Of a stretch of DNA of 64,000 nt, positions 9,147 through 18,412 are shown one piece after another. This stretch comes from an uncultured Sphingomonas sp. (GTDB taxonomy: Bacteria > Pseudomonadota > Alphaproteobacteria > Sphingomonadales > Sphingomonadaceae): positions 12,374 through 76,373 of the forward strand of contig CAMLSA010000003.1 in NCBI GenBank assembly GCA_946482655.1, in the 5' to 3' direction. The translations under genes were made by a program, and so were the position numbers. The notes beneath the pieces were generated by a model. The model had not been told where the DNA came from and made no database searches. It saw only the letters and a program-made list of their open reading frames with translations. Position 1 is the first letter of the stretch. Every line of letters starts with the position of its first letter.

Positions 9147-9416
9147 GGGGTGTGGCGGCTCGCGCCGCCACCATCCTGCCCCTGCGGTATGAGCCCTTTT
9201 CGTCACCCGCGCACGATCATGAAATAGGGAGAATTGTCTCCGGCGCTGCCGACGGAGGGCTCGACGCGATCCCGAGTGCATCCTTTTCCTGGCCAGCACT
9301 TGCGTGCCAAGCGCGGGGTCTTTCTCGATGAATGGCTGAAGGAATCCCCACTTCGAGATATGTTCCACCACGTCCTCGATATAAAACTGAAGTTTTACTG
9401 CGGCAAGGAGGGAGAT

Positions 9417-10310
9417 ATGCGTCGTATTCTGGTGATGGCGGCAGGCGGCAACCAAGGTCGTCTGCTTCTGCCAAGACTTCGCGACGCCGGCTGGAAAGTT
9501 CGGGCGTTTCGCGAGACGCCGGGTCGCGAGGAAGAGTTGCTTGCCCTGGGCGCCTCCGAGGTGATCAGCGGCGACGCCACCGACAAGGCGGTGCTCGTCA
9601 AGGCGCTCGAAGGCGTCGATACGGTCTATCATATCGGCCCCTCGCTGCATCCCCAGGAATTCGAGATGGGGGTTGCAATGGTGAACGCCGCGACCGAAGT
9701 CGGCGTTGGCCATTTCATATATAGCTCAGTGCTGCACTCCATTGCGAGCAAGCTGATCCAGCACAAGCTCAAGCGCGACATCGAAGAGCGCATCGTCGAG
9801 TCATGGCTTGACTTCACGATCTTGCAGCCCGGAGACTATATGGTGCCGGCGGGCATCTGGCCGGCCTTCGAAAGCGGCACGTTCGAGTGGCTGTTCAATG
9901 CCGACAGCCCGCACTCGATGGTCGACCTGCACGACTTCGCCGACGTCGTAGTGAAGGTGGTGACGGAGAGGGAGAAGCATTTCGGCGCCACCTACGAGCT
10001 GTGCGCGCCGGGCCCCAACACGGCCAACGATGTCGGTCGGGTCATCACCGAGGTGACCGGACGACATACCAACGTGCATGTGCCGCCTGCGGCGGAATGG
10101 TCGGCCCGGATCATGGCCGGCGGTAGCGGCCCCAAAACCGGCCATCAGGATCTGGTCATCCGCACCTGCGAGCTGTGGTACGGACGGTTTCGCTTTCTCG
10201 GCAACCCCAACGTGTTGAGGTGGCTCCTGGAACGCGAGCCGACCACCCTCAAGGGGTTCGTTGCCCGCGAATGGGAAGCGTACAAGGCGCAGAATAACAT
10301 CGCGGGATAA
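9417..10310 (+). CDS. NmrA-like NAD(P)-binding protein (atypical SDR)
   Basis: Protein of 297 residues with an N-terminal Rossmann motif, MAAGGNQGRLLLPRL, and the overall pattern of NmrA/atypical short-chain dehydrogenases (HFIYSSVLHS in the middle). The usual YxxxK pair is replaced by a weaker pattern, as in NmrA-type sensors and isoflavone-reductase-like enzymes. An upstream in-frame start at 9234 exists, but AAGGAGG lies 6-7 bases before the ATG at 9417, which also puts the nucleotide fold at the N-terminus. It sits between the aldehyde dehydrogenase and the FMN protein. It may be a reductase or an NAD(P) redox sensor; the sequence does not decide. Confidence 0.85.
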   Translation: MRRILVMAAGGNQGRLLLPRLRDAGWKVRAFRETPGREEELLALGASEVISGDATDKAVLVKALEGVDTVYHIGPSLHPQEFEMGVAMVNAATEVGVGHFIYSSVLHSIASKLIQHKLKRDIEERIVESWLDFTILQPGDYMVPAGIWPAFESGTFEWLFNADSPHSMVDLHDFADVVVKVVTEREKHFGATYELCAPGPNTANDVGRVITEVTGRHTNVHVPPAAEWSARIMAGGSGPKTGHQDLVIRTCELWYGRFRFLGNPNVLRWLLEREPTTLKGFVAREWEAYKAQNNIAG

Positions 10311-10560
10311 GCTGCGCCGCTGGATTATGCGGCCCCGTGACGAGTTGTTCTGATCGCGCAAAACCGTCGGACAGTCGCTCGGTAACGTGAAGCTCGCGGT
10401 GGCGTGCGAAAGCATGGAGCGGCAGGGTTGCACGGAGAGCCATAACGCGCAATCAAGGGACTGTTGGGAGAGATTGCCATTTACAGCATCACGAGGCTCG
10501 GATCGCCGCCGCTGCCGCCGCCTCGCATCCCTCCTAGGGGCATGGGGGTTTCGGAGAAAA

Positions 10561-11694
10561 ATGGTGACAAGACGAATCGATGGATGCCAGACCATCGGCG
10601 ACGTGAGAAAAATCGCGTATAGGCGCCTGCCACGTCCCATCTACGACTATATTTCGGCAGGGACCGGCAATGAGCATACGTTACGGCGTAATACCGAAGC
10701 ATATGACGATATCCTTTTGATGCCGCGCGTCGCCGTCGACGTCGCCGACATCGACACTTCCACCACGGTCCTGGGACGTCGCCTGAGCTTCCCGTTGATG
10801 GTGGCGCCGGTCGGGGGAATCGCCTTTGCCCATCCGGACACCGAGATCGATATCGCCGCCGCGGCGTCCAAGGCCGGGATCATGGAAGGCCTTTCGAATT
10901 ATTCCGCGGCGAGCATAGAACGGATCGCGGAAGCATCGGGGAACGGCCCCCGGATGTTCCAGGTCTATGATTTTGCGGACGAGCGCCTGATCGATTCGAT
11001 GTATGAGTCGGCACGGTCGTCGAATTGGGACGCGATGTGCGTGACCATCGACAGCCCGGTCCCGGTGCCGCGGCCGAACGTGGATCGATGGGGTCTTTGG
11101 CCCGGCGTGCGACCTCCCTTCCGTACGGCGATGGCGCTTAGCGCTCATCCGATCTGGGGACTGACGCAGCTTCGCTACGGGCGGCGGTACGCCTTCGACT
11201 ATCAGAGGCGCATCTCCGAATGGCGCGATCCGATGCTCGGCTACCATCGTGCCGATCTCGACTGGAAGCGCGTCGCCGAACTGATCAAGCGCTGGGGCGG
11301 GCAGGCAGCTGTCAAAGGCGTCATGCGCCCTGACGACGCGCTGAGGGCGGTAGATGCCGGAGCGAACTGCATAGTCATCTGCAATCATGGGGGGGTCGGG
11401 GCGAACGGTGCGGCGCCGACCATTTCGCTGGTCGAACGGATCGTGGATGCGGTCGGTCCCTCGATCGACGTCGTTCAGTGCGGCGGCCTGCGCAGCGGAG
11501 AGGGAATCCTGAAGGCACTCGCGTTGGGCGCGAAGGCGGTCATGACGGGACGCCCCTTCGTATACGGTTCGGCCGCAGGGCGGCAAGCCGGCGTGGAGAA
11601 GGTCATCGACATCTTCCGCAAGGAATTCGAAGTGGCCATGCAGATGGGCGGCTGCCGCACGGTCGCCGACATAGACCGGTCTCTCCTGTTCTGA
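10561..11694 (+). CDS. FMN-dependent alpha-hydroxy-acid oxidase homologue with altered active site
   Basis: Protein of 377 residues with the TIM-barrel pattern of lactate dehydrogenase/glycolate oxidase. FMN contacts are seen in LMVAPVGG near residue 79 and in the C-terminal CGGLRSGEG and GRPFVYG. The catalytic base is present as His276 in CNHGG, and the Tyr in FQVYD is kept. The Arg that follows HGG in canonical enzymes (HGGRQ), which binds the substrate carboxylate, is Val279 here (HGGVG). The enzyme therefore may not use a simple 2-hydroxy acid. An upstream in-frame GTG at 10387 exists, but GGAGAAAA precedes the ATG at 10561. Confidence 0.85.
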   Translation: MVTRRIDGCQTIGDVRKIAYRRLPRPIYDYISAGTGNEHTLRRNTEAYDDILLMPRVAVDVADIDTSTTVLGRRLSFPLMVAPVGGIAFAHPDTEIDIAAAASKAGIMEGLSNYSAASIERIAEASGNGPRMFQVYDFADERLIDSMYESARSSNWDAMCVTIDSPVPVPRPNVDRWGLWPGVRPPFRTAMALSAHPIWGLTQLRYGRRYAFDYQRRISEWRDPMLGYHRADLDWKRVAELIKRWGGQAAVKGVMRPDDALRAVDAGANCIVICNHGGVGANGAAPTISLVERIVDAVGPSIDVVQCGGLRSGEGILKALALGAKAVMTGRPFVYGSAAGRQAGVEKVIDIFRKEFEVAMQMGGCRTVADIDRSLLF

Positions 11695-11864
11695 CGCGAC
11701 AATGGCGGCCGGCCTCGAGAAGCTCCGGTCGGGATCCATGTCGGGGGCGAAGCCTATGCGGCGAGGGGGCTCATGCCGGCGGAGATTGCATTGGTTTTGA
11801 CTGGCGCCGCGGGTGAAACTTGGTTCGTGCGGTTCGAACCGCAGCGGATCTCGGAGGTATGTGA

Positions 11865-13820
11865 ATGGCGTTCAGGACGGTGAGGATCGCGGGCGGACGC
11901 ATTGCTGCCTTGGTCGGGCTTGCGGGCGTTGGTGTTCTTGTCATCGGCGCGCTGATCACGACCGCGCCTTCGGCGACAGCGGCTCCCGCGGCTCCGGCAG
12001 CGCAGCAGGTGTCGGCCGGTCATGCCGGTGCCGTCGACAAGCTCCCCGCCGAGGTGAACGAAGTCGGCGGAGAAGTCTGGAGGACGACATGCGCTGCCTG
12101 CCACGAAACCGGCGCTGCGCGTGCACCGGCCCGCTTCGTTCTGGAACAAATGACGCCGGAAGCGATCTACAAGGTCGTTACCGGCGGCGTGATGGCGCCT
12201 ATGGCGTCATCGCTATCGGACAAGGAAAAGCGCGCTGTCTCGCAGCACCTCGCCGGGCGGCTTATCGATGAGGCGAATGTCGTCCCGCTTCCCCATTGCC
12301 GGGGCGAAGCTGCCGTGTTCGATCGCCGACTTCCGCCTGCTTTTTCGGGGTGGGGGATGGATAAGGAAAATACCCATTTCATCCGCACAGATATTGCCGG
12401 CATCGACCGGGGTAACGTCGCCAGTCTTGAGCTCAAATGGGCGCTGGTCGTGCCGAACGCCACGCGTGCCCGCTCGCAACCGGCGTTCGCCGGCGGATCT
12501 GTCATCGTGGGCAGTCAGGACAGCCGAGTTCGTTCTTTGGACGAGAAAACCGGTTGCCTGCGGTGGGAGTTGGAAACAAGTGCCGAGGTACGCACCGGCA
12601 TCATCGTCGAACCCTGGAAAGCGGGTGATGACCCTGTCCGACCGTTGGCGTTTTTCGGCGATGTCTCCGGCAAAGTTTATGCGGTCGACGCCGCGACCGG
12701 TAAGCTGGCCTGGAAGATCTTGGCTCACAAGCATCCGTCCGCTGTGCTGAGCGGAACACCGACGCTCTTCGATGGAACACTTTATGTACCGGTCTCGTCG
12801 TTGGAAGAGGCTGTCGCATTGCGCCCTGAATATGCCTGCTGCACGTTCAGAGGTTCGGTTCTCGCCGTCGATGCGAAGAGCGGGGCAATAAAGTGGCAGA
12901 CCTATCTTGTTTCCGAACCGAAGCTCGAATGGAAAAGCGTCACCGGCAAGGCGCTGTATGGACCATCAGGTGTGGCCGTGTGGGCAGCTCCGACCATCGA
13001 CGCGAAGCGCGGCATGCTCTACGTGGCGACGGGGGATAACTACACGGGCCCAGCCAGTGAATTGAGCGATGCGCTCGTCGCCTTGGATATGAAGACGGGC
13101 CGGATCGTGTGGCATTATCAAGCCCTGGCAAATGACGCCTGGACCGGCGCTTGCTATGACAAGTCCGATAAGGCCAACTGCTCGCAAGAAGACGGACCGG
13201 ACTATGATTTTGGCGTAAGTCCTGTGCTTGCCAAGGGTAAGGACGGGAAGGACATGATCCTGCTGGGCCAGAAATCCGGCTTCGCTTACGGGGTCAGCCC
13301 TGACACGCGAAAACTGGTGTGGAAACGGCGGGTGGGCCGCGGGGGCGAGAAGGCTGGTATCCATTTTGGCATGTCGGCAACCGAGGGCGTGGTCTTCGTG
13401 CCGGTTTCCGATGTTCCGGATGAGGAGGAGCATGACATCCCGGCGCGCCCTGGCCTGTATGCTCTTGATATCGCTACCGGGGAATATGTCTGGAAGGCGC
13501 CGGCCAAGGATGTGTGCGGTGGAAGACCGCTGTGTTACCCGGGCTATTCGGCGGCGATCACATCGACACCGGATCTCGTCATCGCGGGCGCCAATGACGG
13601 CCATGTGCGCGCTTACGACGCGCGCGATGGCTCGGTGCTGTGGGATGTCGATACCAAAAAGGTGTATCGGGGCGTCAATGGCGTTGCCGGGAAAGGCGGC
13701 TCGATGAGCGGCGGCGCGGCGCCTCTACCACACAAGGGAATGCTCTTCGTCAACTCGGGATATGGTTTCGCCGGAAAGATGCCCGGCAACCTCTTCCTCG
13801 CGTTCGGGCCGAAGAAGTGA
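11865..13820 (+). CDS. Secreted PQQ- and heme-containing alcohol dehydrogenase, PVA-dehydrogenase type
   Basis: Protein of 651 residues. An N-terminal hydrophobic segment (residues 12-32) is followed by an Ala/Pro linker and a cytochrome c domain with CAACH at residues 76-80. A PQQ beta-propeller then covers about residues 150-645, with repeated motifs such as AVDAATGKLAWK. A vicinal cysteine pair, typical of PQQ sites, is seen in YACCTFRG. Cytochrome c at the N-terminus followed by the propeller is the order of sphingomonad polyvinyl-alcohol dehydrogenase (cytochrome). The enzyme would oxidise a secondary alcohol in the periplasm and pass electrons to a cytochrome. The actual alcohol is unknown. 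Confidence 0.87.
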   Translation: MAFRTVRIAGGRIAALVGLAGVGVLVIGALITTAPSATAAPAAPAAQQVSAGHAGAVDKLPAEVNEVGGEVWRTTCAACHETGAARAPARFVLEQMTPEAIYKVVTGGVMAPMASSLSDKEKRAVSQHLAGRLIDEANVVPLPHCRGEAAVFDRRLPPAFSGWGMDKENTHFIRTDIAGIDRGNVASLELKWALVVPNATRARSQPAFAGGSVIVGSQDSRVRSLDEKTGCLRWELETSAEVRTGIIVEPWKAGDDPVRPLAFFGDVSGKVYAVDAATGKLAWKILAHKHPSAVLSGTPTLFDGTLYVPVSSLEEAVALRPEYACCTFRGSVLAVDAKSGAIKWQTYLVSEPKLEWKSVTGKALYGPSGVAVWAAPTIDAKRGMLYVATGDNYTGPASELSDALVALDMKTGRIVWHYQALANDAWTGACYDKSDKANCSQEDGPDYDFGVSPVLAKGKDGKDMILLGQKSGFAYGVSPDTRKLVWKRRVGRGGEKAGIHFGMSATEGVVFVPVSDVPDEEEHDIPARPGLYALDIATGEYVWKAPAKDVCGGRPLCYPGYSAAITSTPDLVIAGANDGHVRAYDARDGSVLWDVDTKKVYRGVNGVAGKGGSMSGGAAPLPHKGMLFVNSGYGFAGKMPGNLFLAFGPKK

Positions 13821-13992
13821 GTCCCGGTGTCCACAGCCGGCCCAAGCCGGCATAGGTTTTCCGTACCTCCGATCTCCGGGCGACGTGTCCCGGTGAAATC
13901 GGCGCAGACCTCTTCGAAGCGATTCCGGTCATCGTCCAAGCGGAGGGCGTTGCGTGCCTGCCCGGAGTGGCTTCCGCCGCTCGGCTGCTCCT

Positions 13993-15264
13993 CTACGTCA
14001 TTGAGGGAGCCGCTTCCTTCTTCGTGAACTTGATCGGCAGTTCCTTGATCGGCCGCAGCAGCAGGCTCGGGAAATGCGGTGGGTTGTCCAGCGGACGTTC
14101 CAATTCGATGTTGTCTATGCGATCGAACAAAATCCTGAACGCACTGCTTATCTCCACGCGCGCCAGCGTGCGCCCGATGCAGAAATGTATGCCGTGGCCG
14201 AACGCCATGTGCGTCGAAGCATTTTTTCGTTCGATGTCGAACTGACCCGGGCGGGGGAATTGCTGGGGATCGTGGTTAGCGGCCGCATAACGCGTCATCA
14301 CGATCGAATTGGCCGGGATCGGCGTCCCGGCGATCTCCACGTCGCGTGTGGTGCGACGGAGCAGCCCTTGCGACGGGCTTTCGAACCGAAGCGCTTCCTC
14401 GACGAAATTCGCCCGCAGTTCAGGCTGCGCGCGCAACTTCGCCATCTGGCCTGGATAGCGAAGCAGCGACCACAAGGCGTGGCTGATGCCGTTGCTGGTG
14501 GTCTCGAAACCACCCGCGACCAGCTGCCGCATGACAAACTGGAATTCGTCCATCGGCAGGACGTCATCGGGCTGGCTGGCCAGCAACGATATCAGATCAC
14601 CGGTCGGTTCCTTCCGCGCCGCTTCACGACGGTCGGCGAGATAATGCTGAAGTTCGATCTCCGCTTCGGCGCTTTCGATGAGGCCTTCACGCGACAGGAC
14701 CTTGACCATAGGATCCATCAGCGCGTCCGCCCACCGCTTGAATTTGGGCAGCTCCCCCGGTGGCAACCCGATCAGGCCGGCAACGACTATGCCCGGAAGC
14801 TTGTGAGCGAAATCGGCAACGAAATCACAGCGTCCCTGGTCGATGAAAGCATCGATGAGATCGTTGATGATCCGATCGATATAGGGTTCCAACGCCTTGA
14901 CGCTCTTGCGGCTGAAGGCCGGTTCCAGCAATTTGCGGTGCTTGGTGTGCAGGGGTGGATCGGCGTTCTGGAGCGACATGCGGTGCGGCCAGCCGCGCTC
15001 GGCAAAAATCGATTCGTACAGCTCGACGCCTTCGGGTCCCTGTAGCTCCGCAACACTGCCACCGAACTCGTTCGAAAAGTCCGTTGTGTTTAACAGGACC
15101 GATTTTACCTCGTCATATCGGGAGACGATATAGACGCCCAGCTCCGGTACCTTGTAGACCCCTTCCTCGGCATGGAGCGAGGTGTAGAAAGGGTAGGGAT
15201 TGCTTTGTACAGCCGGGTCGAGGAGGCTGAGTGTGACGGAGGAGCCTTCGGTTTCAAGCATCAT
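13993..15264 (-). CDS. Cytochrome P450 (first copy)
   Basis: P450 of 423 residues. The heme-binding loop FGHGIHFCIGRTLAR carries the proximal Cys at about residue 362. The I-helix motif AGGFETT provides the acid/Thr pair for oxygen activation, and ExxR is seen in EEALRFESPSQGLLRR. The short soluble form is the bacterial class I type, needing a ferredoxin and reductase. Neither is encoded in this window. The gene ends a minus-strand run with a quinone oxidoreductase, a VOC protein and a TauD dioxygenase. GGAGAGA stands directly before two consecutive ATGs (15264 and 15261); the second has better spacing. Confidence 0.93.
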   Translation of the reverse strand: MMLETEGSSVTLSLLDPAVQSNPYPFYTSLHAEEGVYKVPELGVYIVSRYDEVKSVLLNTTDFSNEFGGSVAELQGPEGVELYESIFAERGWPHRMSLQNADPPLHTKHRKLLEPAFSRKSVKALEPYIDRIINDLIDAFIDQGRCDFVADFAHKLPGIVVAGLIGLPPGELPKFKRWADALMDPMVKVLSREGLIESAEAEIELQHYLADRREAARKEPTGDLISLLASQPDDVLPMDEFQFVMRQLVAGGFETTSNGISHALWSLLRYPGQMAKLRAQPELRANFVEEALRFESPSQGLLRRTTRDVEIAGTPIPANSIVMTRYAAANHDPQQFPRPGQFDIERKNASTHMAFGHGIHFCIGRTLARVEISSAFRILFDRIDNIELERPLDNPPHFPSLLLRPIKELPIKFTKKEAAPSMT

Positions 15265-15312
15265 TCTCTCCGGAAGGCAGATTTGCCCTGTATCACTCGA
15301 GTAGACCTAGGC

Positions 15313-16281
15313 TCAGGCTCCTCTTCGGAAACGCTGCTCGATCACCTCGTCGGGATTCTCCTTGCGGCCCAAGCAATAGTCGCCTGCCAGGGTTGTCCGC
15401 TGCATGTGGCGTCGCTCGGCCGGGTTCGTTCCGGGTGTGCTATGGAGCATTCGCCAGTTGTCCCACAGGACCATCTCTCCATATTTCCACTCGTGACGAT
15501 AAACCGCGCCCGGCTCCTCCGCGGCGGAGAAGATATAACCGATCACTTCGCTGAGCAGCCTGTCGCCCTCCGCATTCTCCCGGCCTTCGATGCCGACTGC
15601 GAACCAGGGCGAGACATTCAGCATCTTCCGGCCGTTGTCAGGATGGGTGAATACCATTGGATGGATCACCCTGGGCGCGTTCTTCATCTGATTCTGCGCG
15701 CCGTTTTCGCCGCCCTTGCGCGAGGACATGCTGATGTTGCGCAAGGGACGGTCGCGGGGCGGTATGCCGAATCGTGAGTCCTCGGGCTGGAAATTGGCCT
15801 GATAGAGCACGCCAAGATCGGCTATCTCGTTCCGGAGCCGCACGGGGAGCCGTTCGTACAGCGCGCCTTTGTCCATGAAGCCGGTGTAGCTGCCGCTTCG
15901 AGGCAATTCGATGGGCCGAAGGATTCCACCGCGATTGATTTCATCGATGTAGATGAGATCGGAATGCCACGGAAGATACCATGCTCGCCGTTCGCCCGCG
16001 ATCTCCTCGATATCCGAATCGCCTGGTTCGGCTACCAGATCCGTCAGAATGGGATTGGTAGCGTGAACGCTTCGGACGGTGTGCGCAATGGGAGTGCCGA
16101 ATATCCTTGTCAGACCTACGTGTAACTGCTCACCTTCCACATCGCTGAACACCAGCAAACCGTGCGTACGCCAGAGCAGAAGCAGTTTTTCGCGGACCTC
16201 GGGTCGGCTGATGTCCTGTAGGACGATGCCTTTCACCGTGGCACCGGGGGCATCGACCTGAACTGCGACCTCGATCGTCAT
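15313..16281 (-). CDS. TauD/TfdA-family Fe(II)/2-oxoglutarate dioxygenase
   Basis: Dioxygenase of 322 residues. The Fe(II) ligands are visible as His and Asp in LPWHSDLIYID, and as the distal His in LWDNWRMLHST. The 2-oxoglutarate-binding Arg is in RRHMQRTTLAGD. All members of the facial triad are kept, so the enzyme should be active. Family members hydroxylate taurine, 2,4-D, alkyl sulfates and many other small molecules. With a sulfotransferase elsewhere in the cluster, a sulfate-ester substrate is conceivable but speculative. AGGAGAGGAGG precedes the ATG. The P450 starts 48 bp downstream, so the two are probably co-transcribed. Confidence 0.92.
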   Translation of the reverse strand: MTIEVAVQVDAPGATVKGIVLQDISRPEVREKLLLLWRTHGLLVFSDVEGEQLHVGLTRIFGTPIAHTVRSVHATNPILTDLVAEPGDSDIEEIAGERRAWYLPWHSDLIYIDEINRGGILRPIELPRSGSYTGFMDKGALYERLPVRLRNEIADLGVLYQANFQPEDSRFGIPPRDRPLRNISMSSRKGGENGAQNQMKNAPRVIHPMVFTHPDNGRKMLNVSPWFAVGIEGRENAEGDRLLSEVIGYIFSAAEEPGAVYRHEWKYGEMVLWDNWRMLHSTPGTNPAERRHMQRTTLAGDYCLGRKENPDEVIEQRFRRGA

Positions 16282-16408
16282 ATCTTGTCCTCCTCTCCTC
16301 GCCGGATCGGCATATCACCATTGGCGTGCGCTGTCGTCTATCATGCCGATGTGCCGGATTTGGACTGTTCAGGCGGACGTCGGCCGATCCTGCCGGAGCC
16401 CTCCGCAC

Positions 16409-16915
16409 TCACCCCAGGCGCTGTGTGACGGTTCGGCCGTCCCACCCGCGGGCGGCGGCGACTACGGCCGCGTTCAGTTCCCGAATGACGCTCGTATCGG
16501 GAACGATCTCGAGCATCGCACCGATTTCGGCGCGGGTATCGGCATAGCAGAACGGCTTGCCATCAAATATGGCCTCCGTCGCAATGACGATGCCGCGTGC
16601 GCGCAATGCGGCGACCTGCTCGTCATAATCGGGCACGATCTTCGCGACATGATGGAAGCCGGACTCTCCAGGGGCGAAGGAGTCTCGGTAGGCCGAGGGG
16701 CCGGGGCTCCTCTGCTCGATCAGCTCGATCTGCATCGGTCCCGCCTGGGCCAGGCCCGCGAAAATTTCCAGCGGGACCCGCTCGCCACGATAAATTGCAT
16801 CGGGAAAGGACGATTCGATCGTCACGAAGGGGCCTACGCCCATCTTGACCCACCGTTCCGCCGCCGCGATCAGGTCCGGCACCACCCAGCAACTTTGGTG
16901 GATATCTGTCATCAT
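16409..16915 (-). CDS. VOC (glyoxalase/dioxygenase-fold) protein
   Basis: Protein of about 168 residues with the vicinal-oxygen-chelate pattern. It begins with DIHQSCWVVPDLIAAAERW, and a second beta-alpha-beta unit follows with FHHVAKIVPDY, supplying possible metal ligands (His near the N-terminus, His in FHH, Glu near ALLEIV). Relatives annotated as glyoxalase, methylmalonyl-CoA epimerase or extradiol dioxygenase occur in similar degradation clusters. The strong Shine-Dalgarno AAAGGAGAGGG stands before two consecutive ATGs (16915 and 16912), so the longer upstream start at 16942 is unlikely. The reaction is not assignable. Confidence 0.8.
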   Translation of the reverse strand: MMTDIHQSCWVVPDLIAAAERWVKMGVGPFVTIESSFPDAIYRGERVPLEIFAGLAQAGPMQIELIEQRSPGPSAYRDSFAPGESGFHHVAKIVPDYDEQVAALRARGIVIATEAIFDGKPFCYADTRAEIGAMLEIVPDTSVIRELNAAVVAAARGWDGRTVTQRLG

Positions 16916-17145
16916 CCCTCTCCTTTTTTCGTGGCGACCCAAGTGCAGCGAGTATTACACAGCTGAACATTGCGCGGCGTCGCCATCGGCTTAAAGGGCG
17001 GACCAAGTGTGTCAACACCTCCTTGCCCGCCGATCGAGGCTCAGCGGCCTTGCGGGGCGGCACCAAAGGCCGTCGTCATGAAGGCGTTCATGCAGCCGAG
17101 CGGAGCGGTTCAGGTAAACCGCGGCCGCGCCTCCTCGAAAGAAGA

Positions 17146-18171
17146 TTACCGGCCAGCGAGATCGGGATTGACGTCGATGACGATGCGACCCGTCTTCACG
17201 CCCGCCTCGACGAGCCGAAGGGCTTCCGGGACGTCGGCGAGCGGGAACCGGCGCCAGACGGGCGGAACGGACAGCACCCCCTCCTTCAGGAGCGAGAACA
17301 GCAGCGTACGATTGGTCGCGATGAGTTCGGGCTCGAGTTCGGATGCCCTGAGGAGATTGGCGCCGACCATCGAGGCGCCCTTCAGAAGCGCGAGATTGGC
17401 GGCGATCTTCGGAATCGGCCCCGCCGCGAAACCTATCACGACCAGCCGTCCTTTCCAGGCAAGCGAGCGAAATGCCTGCTCGGTCGCCTCTCCGCCGACT
17501 GGGTCGTAGACCACGTCGGGCCCGCGACCGTGCGTCAGCTCCGCAACGCGTGCGCGCCAATCCGGCGCACGGCTGTCCAACGCGAAGTCAGCGCCACCCT
17601 CCAACGCGATCCGGCGTCGCTCGGCGCTCGAGGCCGATGCGATCACCTTCGCACCCATCCATTTTCCGAGCTGAACCGCGGCGAATCCGGCTCCGCCTCC
17701 CGCCCCCAGCACCAGAAGCGTCTCGCCCCTCTGGAGTTCGGCCCTTTGCAGACCGTACAGACTCGTCTCCGCATTGCCGCGAAACAGGACGGCCTGCTCC
17801 AGCGATACCCCGTCCGGAATGGGCGTAAGGTTCTCGACGGGCACGACGAGCTTCTCGGCGAAGGTGCCGACCAGGCGTTGACCGATACGTGAATCGCCGA
17901 TGAAGCCCAACACGGAAACGCGATCGCCCGCACGGTAGCCGGCGACGGCCGAGCCGGCCGCGGCAATGATGCCGACGCCTTCGGCACCCGGGGTGAAGGG
18001 CAGCAGCGGTCGTACCTGATAGCGGCCGCTGGCCACCAGCGCGTCCGCGAAATTCACTGCGGCAAGTGCCACGTCCACCAGTACCTCGTCCGGGGCGGGC
18101 GTAGGTATGTCTATGTCTTCCAATGCATAACGCTGTGGAGACGTGAAGTCATTTACCCTTATGGCCCGCAT
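17146..18171 (-). CDS. MDR-family NADPH:quinone oxidoreductase-like protein
   Basis: Medium-chain dehydrogenase/reductase of 341 residues in the zinc-free quinone-oxidoreductase branch. The GroES-like N-terminal domain is followed by a Rossmann domain with LVLGAGGGAGFAAVQLGKWM. Catalytic zinc ligands are absent, as expected for this branch. It should reduce an enone or a quinone with NADPH, which would fit an alpha,beta-unsaturated ketone produced by the FAD dehydrogenases; that link is inference. AAGGGGAG fits the ATG at 18171 (MRAIRVNDF) better than the one at 18177. It diverges from the CoA-transferase at 18413. Confidence 0.9.
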   Translation of the reverse strand: MRAIRVNDFTSPQRYALEDIDIPTPAPDEVLVDVALAAVNFADALVASGRYQVRPLLPFTPGAEGVGIIAAAGSAVAGYRAGDRVSVLGFIGDSRIGQRLVGTFAEKLVVPVENLTPIPDGVSLEQAVLFRGNAETSLYGLQRAELQRGETLLVLGAGGGAGFAAVQLGKWMGAKVIASASSAERRRIALEGGADFALDSRAPDWRARVAELTHGRGPDVVYDPVGGEATEQAFRSLAWKGRLVVIGFAAGPIPKIAANLALLKGASMVGANLLRASELEPELIATNRTLLFSLLKEGVLSVPPVWRRFPLADVPEALRLVEAGVKTGRIVIDVNPDLAGR

Positions 18172-18412
18172 GAACATCTCCCCTTCGTGTGATCGGGCGG
18201 GCTACCCGATCGGAACAGGGCGTTCAAGGATAGGCTTTCACGCCTTTGTCTCGATCCGCCGGGCCGGCGGATCGATCCGATCCCAGCCTGTCCTCGGCGA
18301 ATGTGTCCAAGCATGTCCGATCGGCGTTTTGCAATTGCTTGATTTGCGGACATCCGCCTATGATCGCCGAAACAGTGGTATCCGGCCGGATGAATGGCGG
18401 GAAAGGAGAGAG

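Noticed and set aside
7509..9713. Open frame of 734 codons on the minus strand across the aldehyde dehydrogenase and NmrA-like gene
   Set aside because: The sense strand encodes complete enzymes with all catalytic residues; the antisense translation has shadow composition and no domain.
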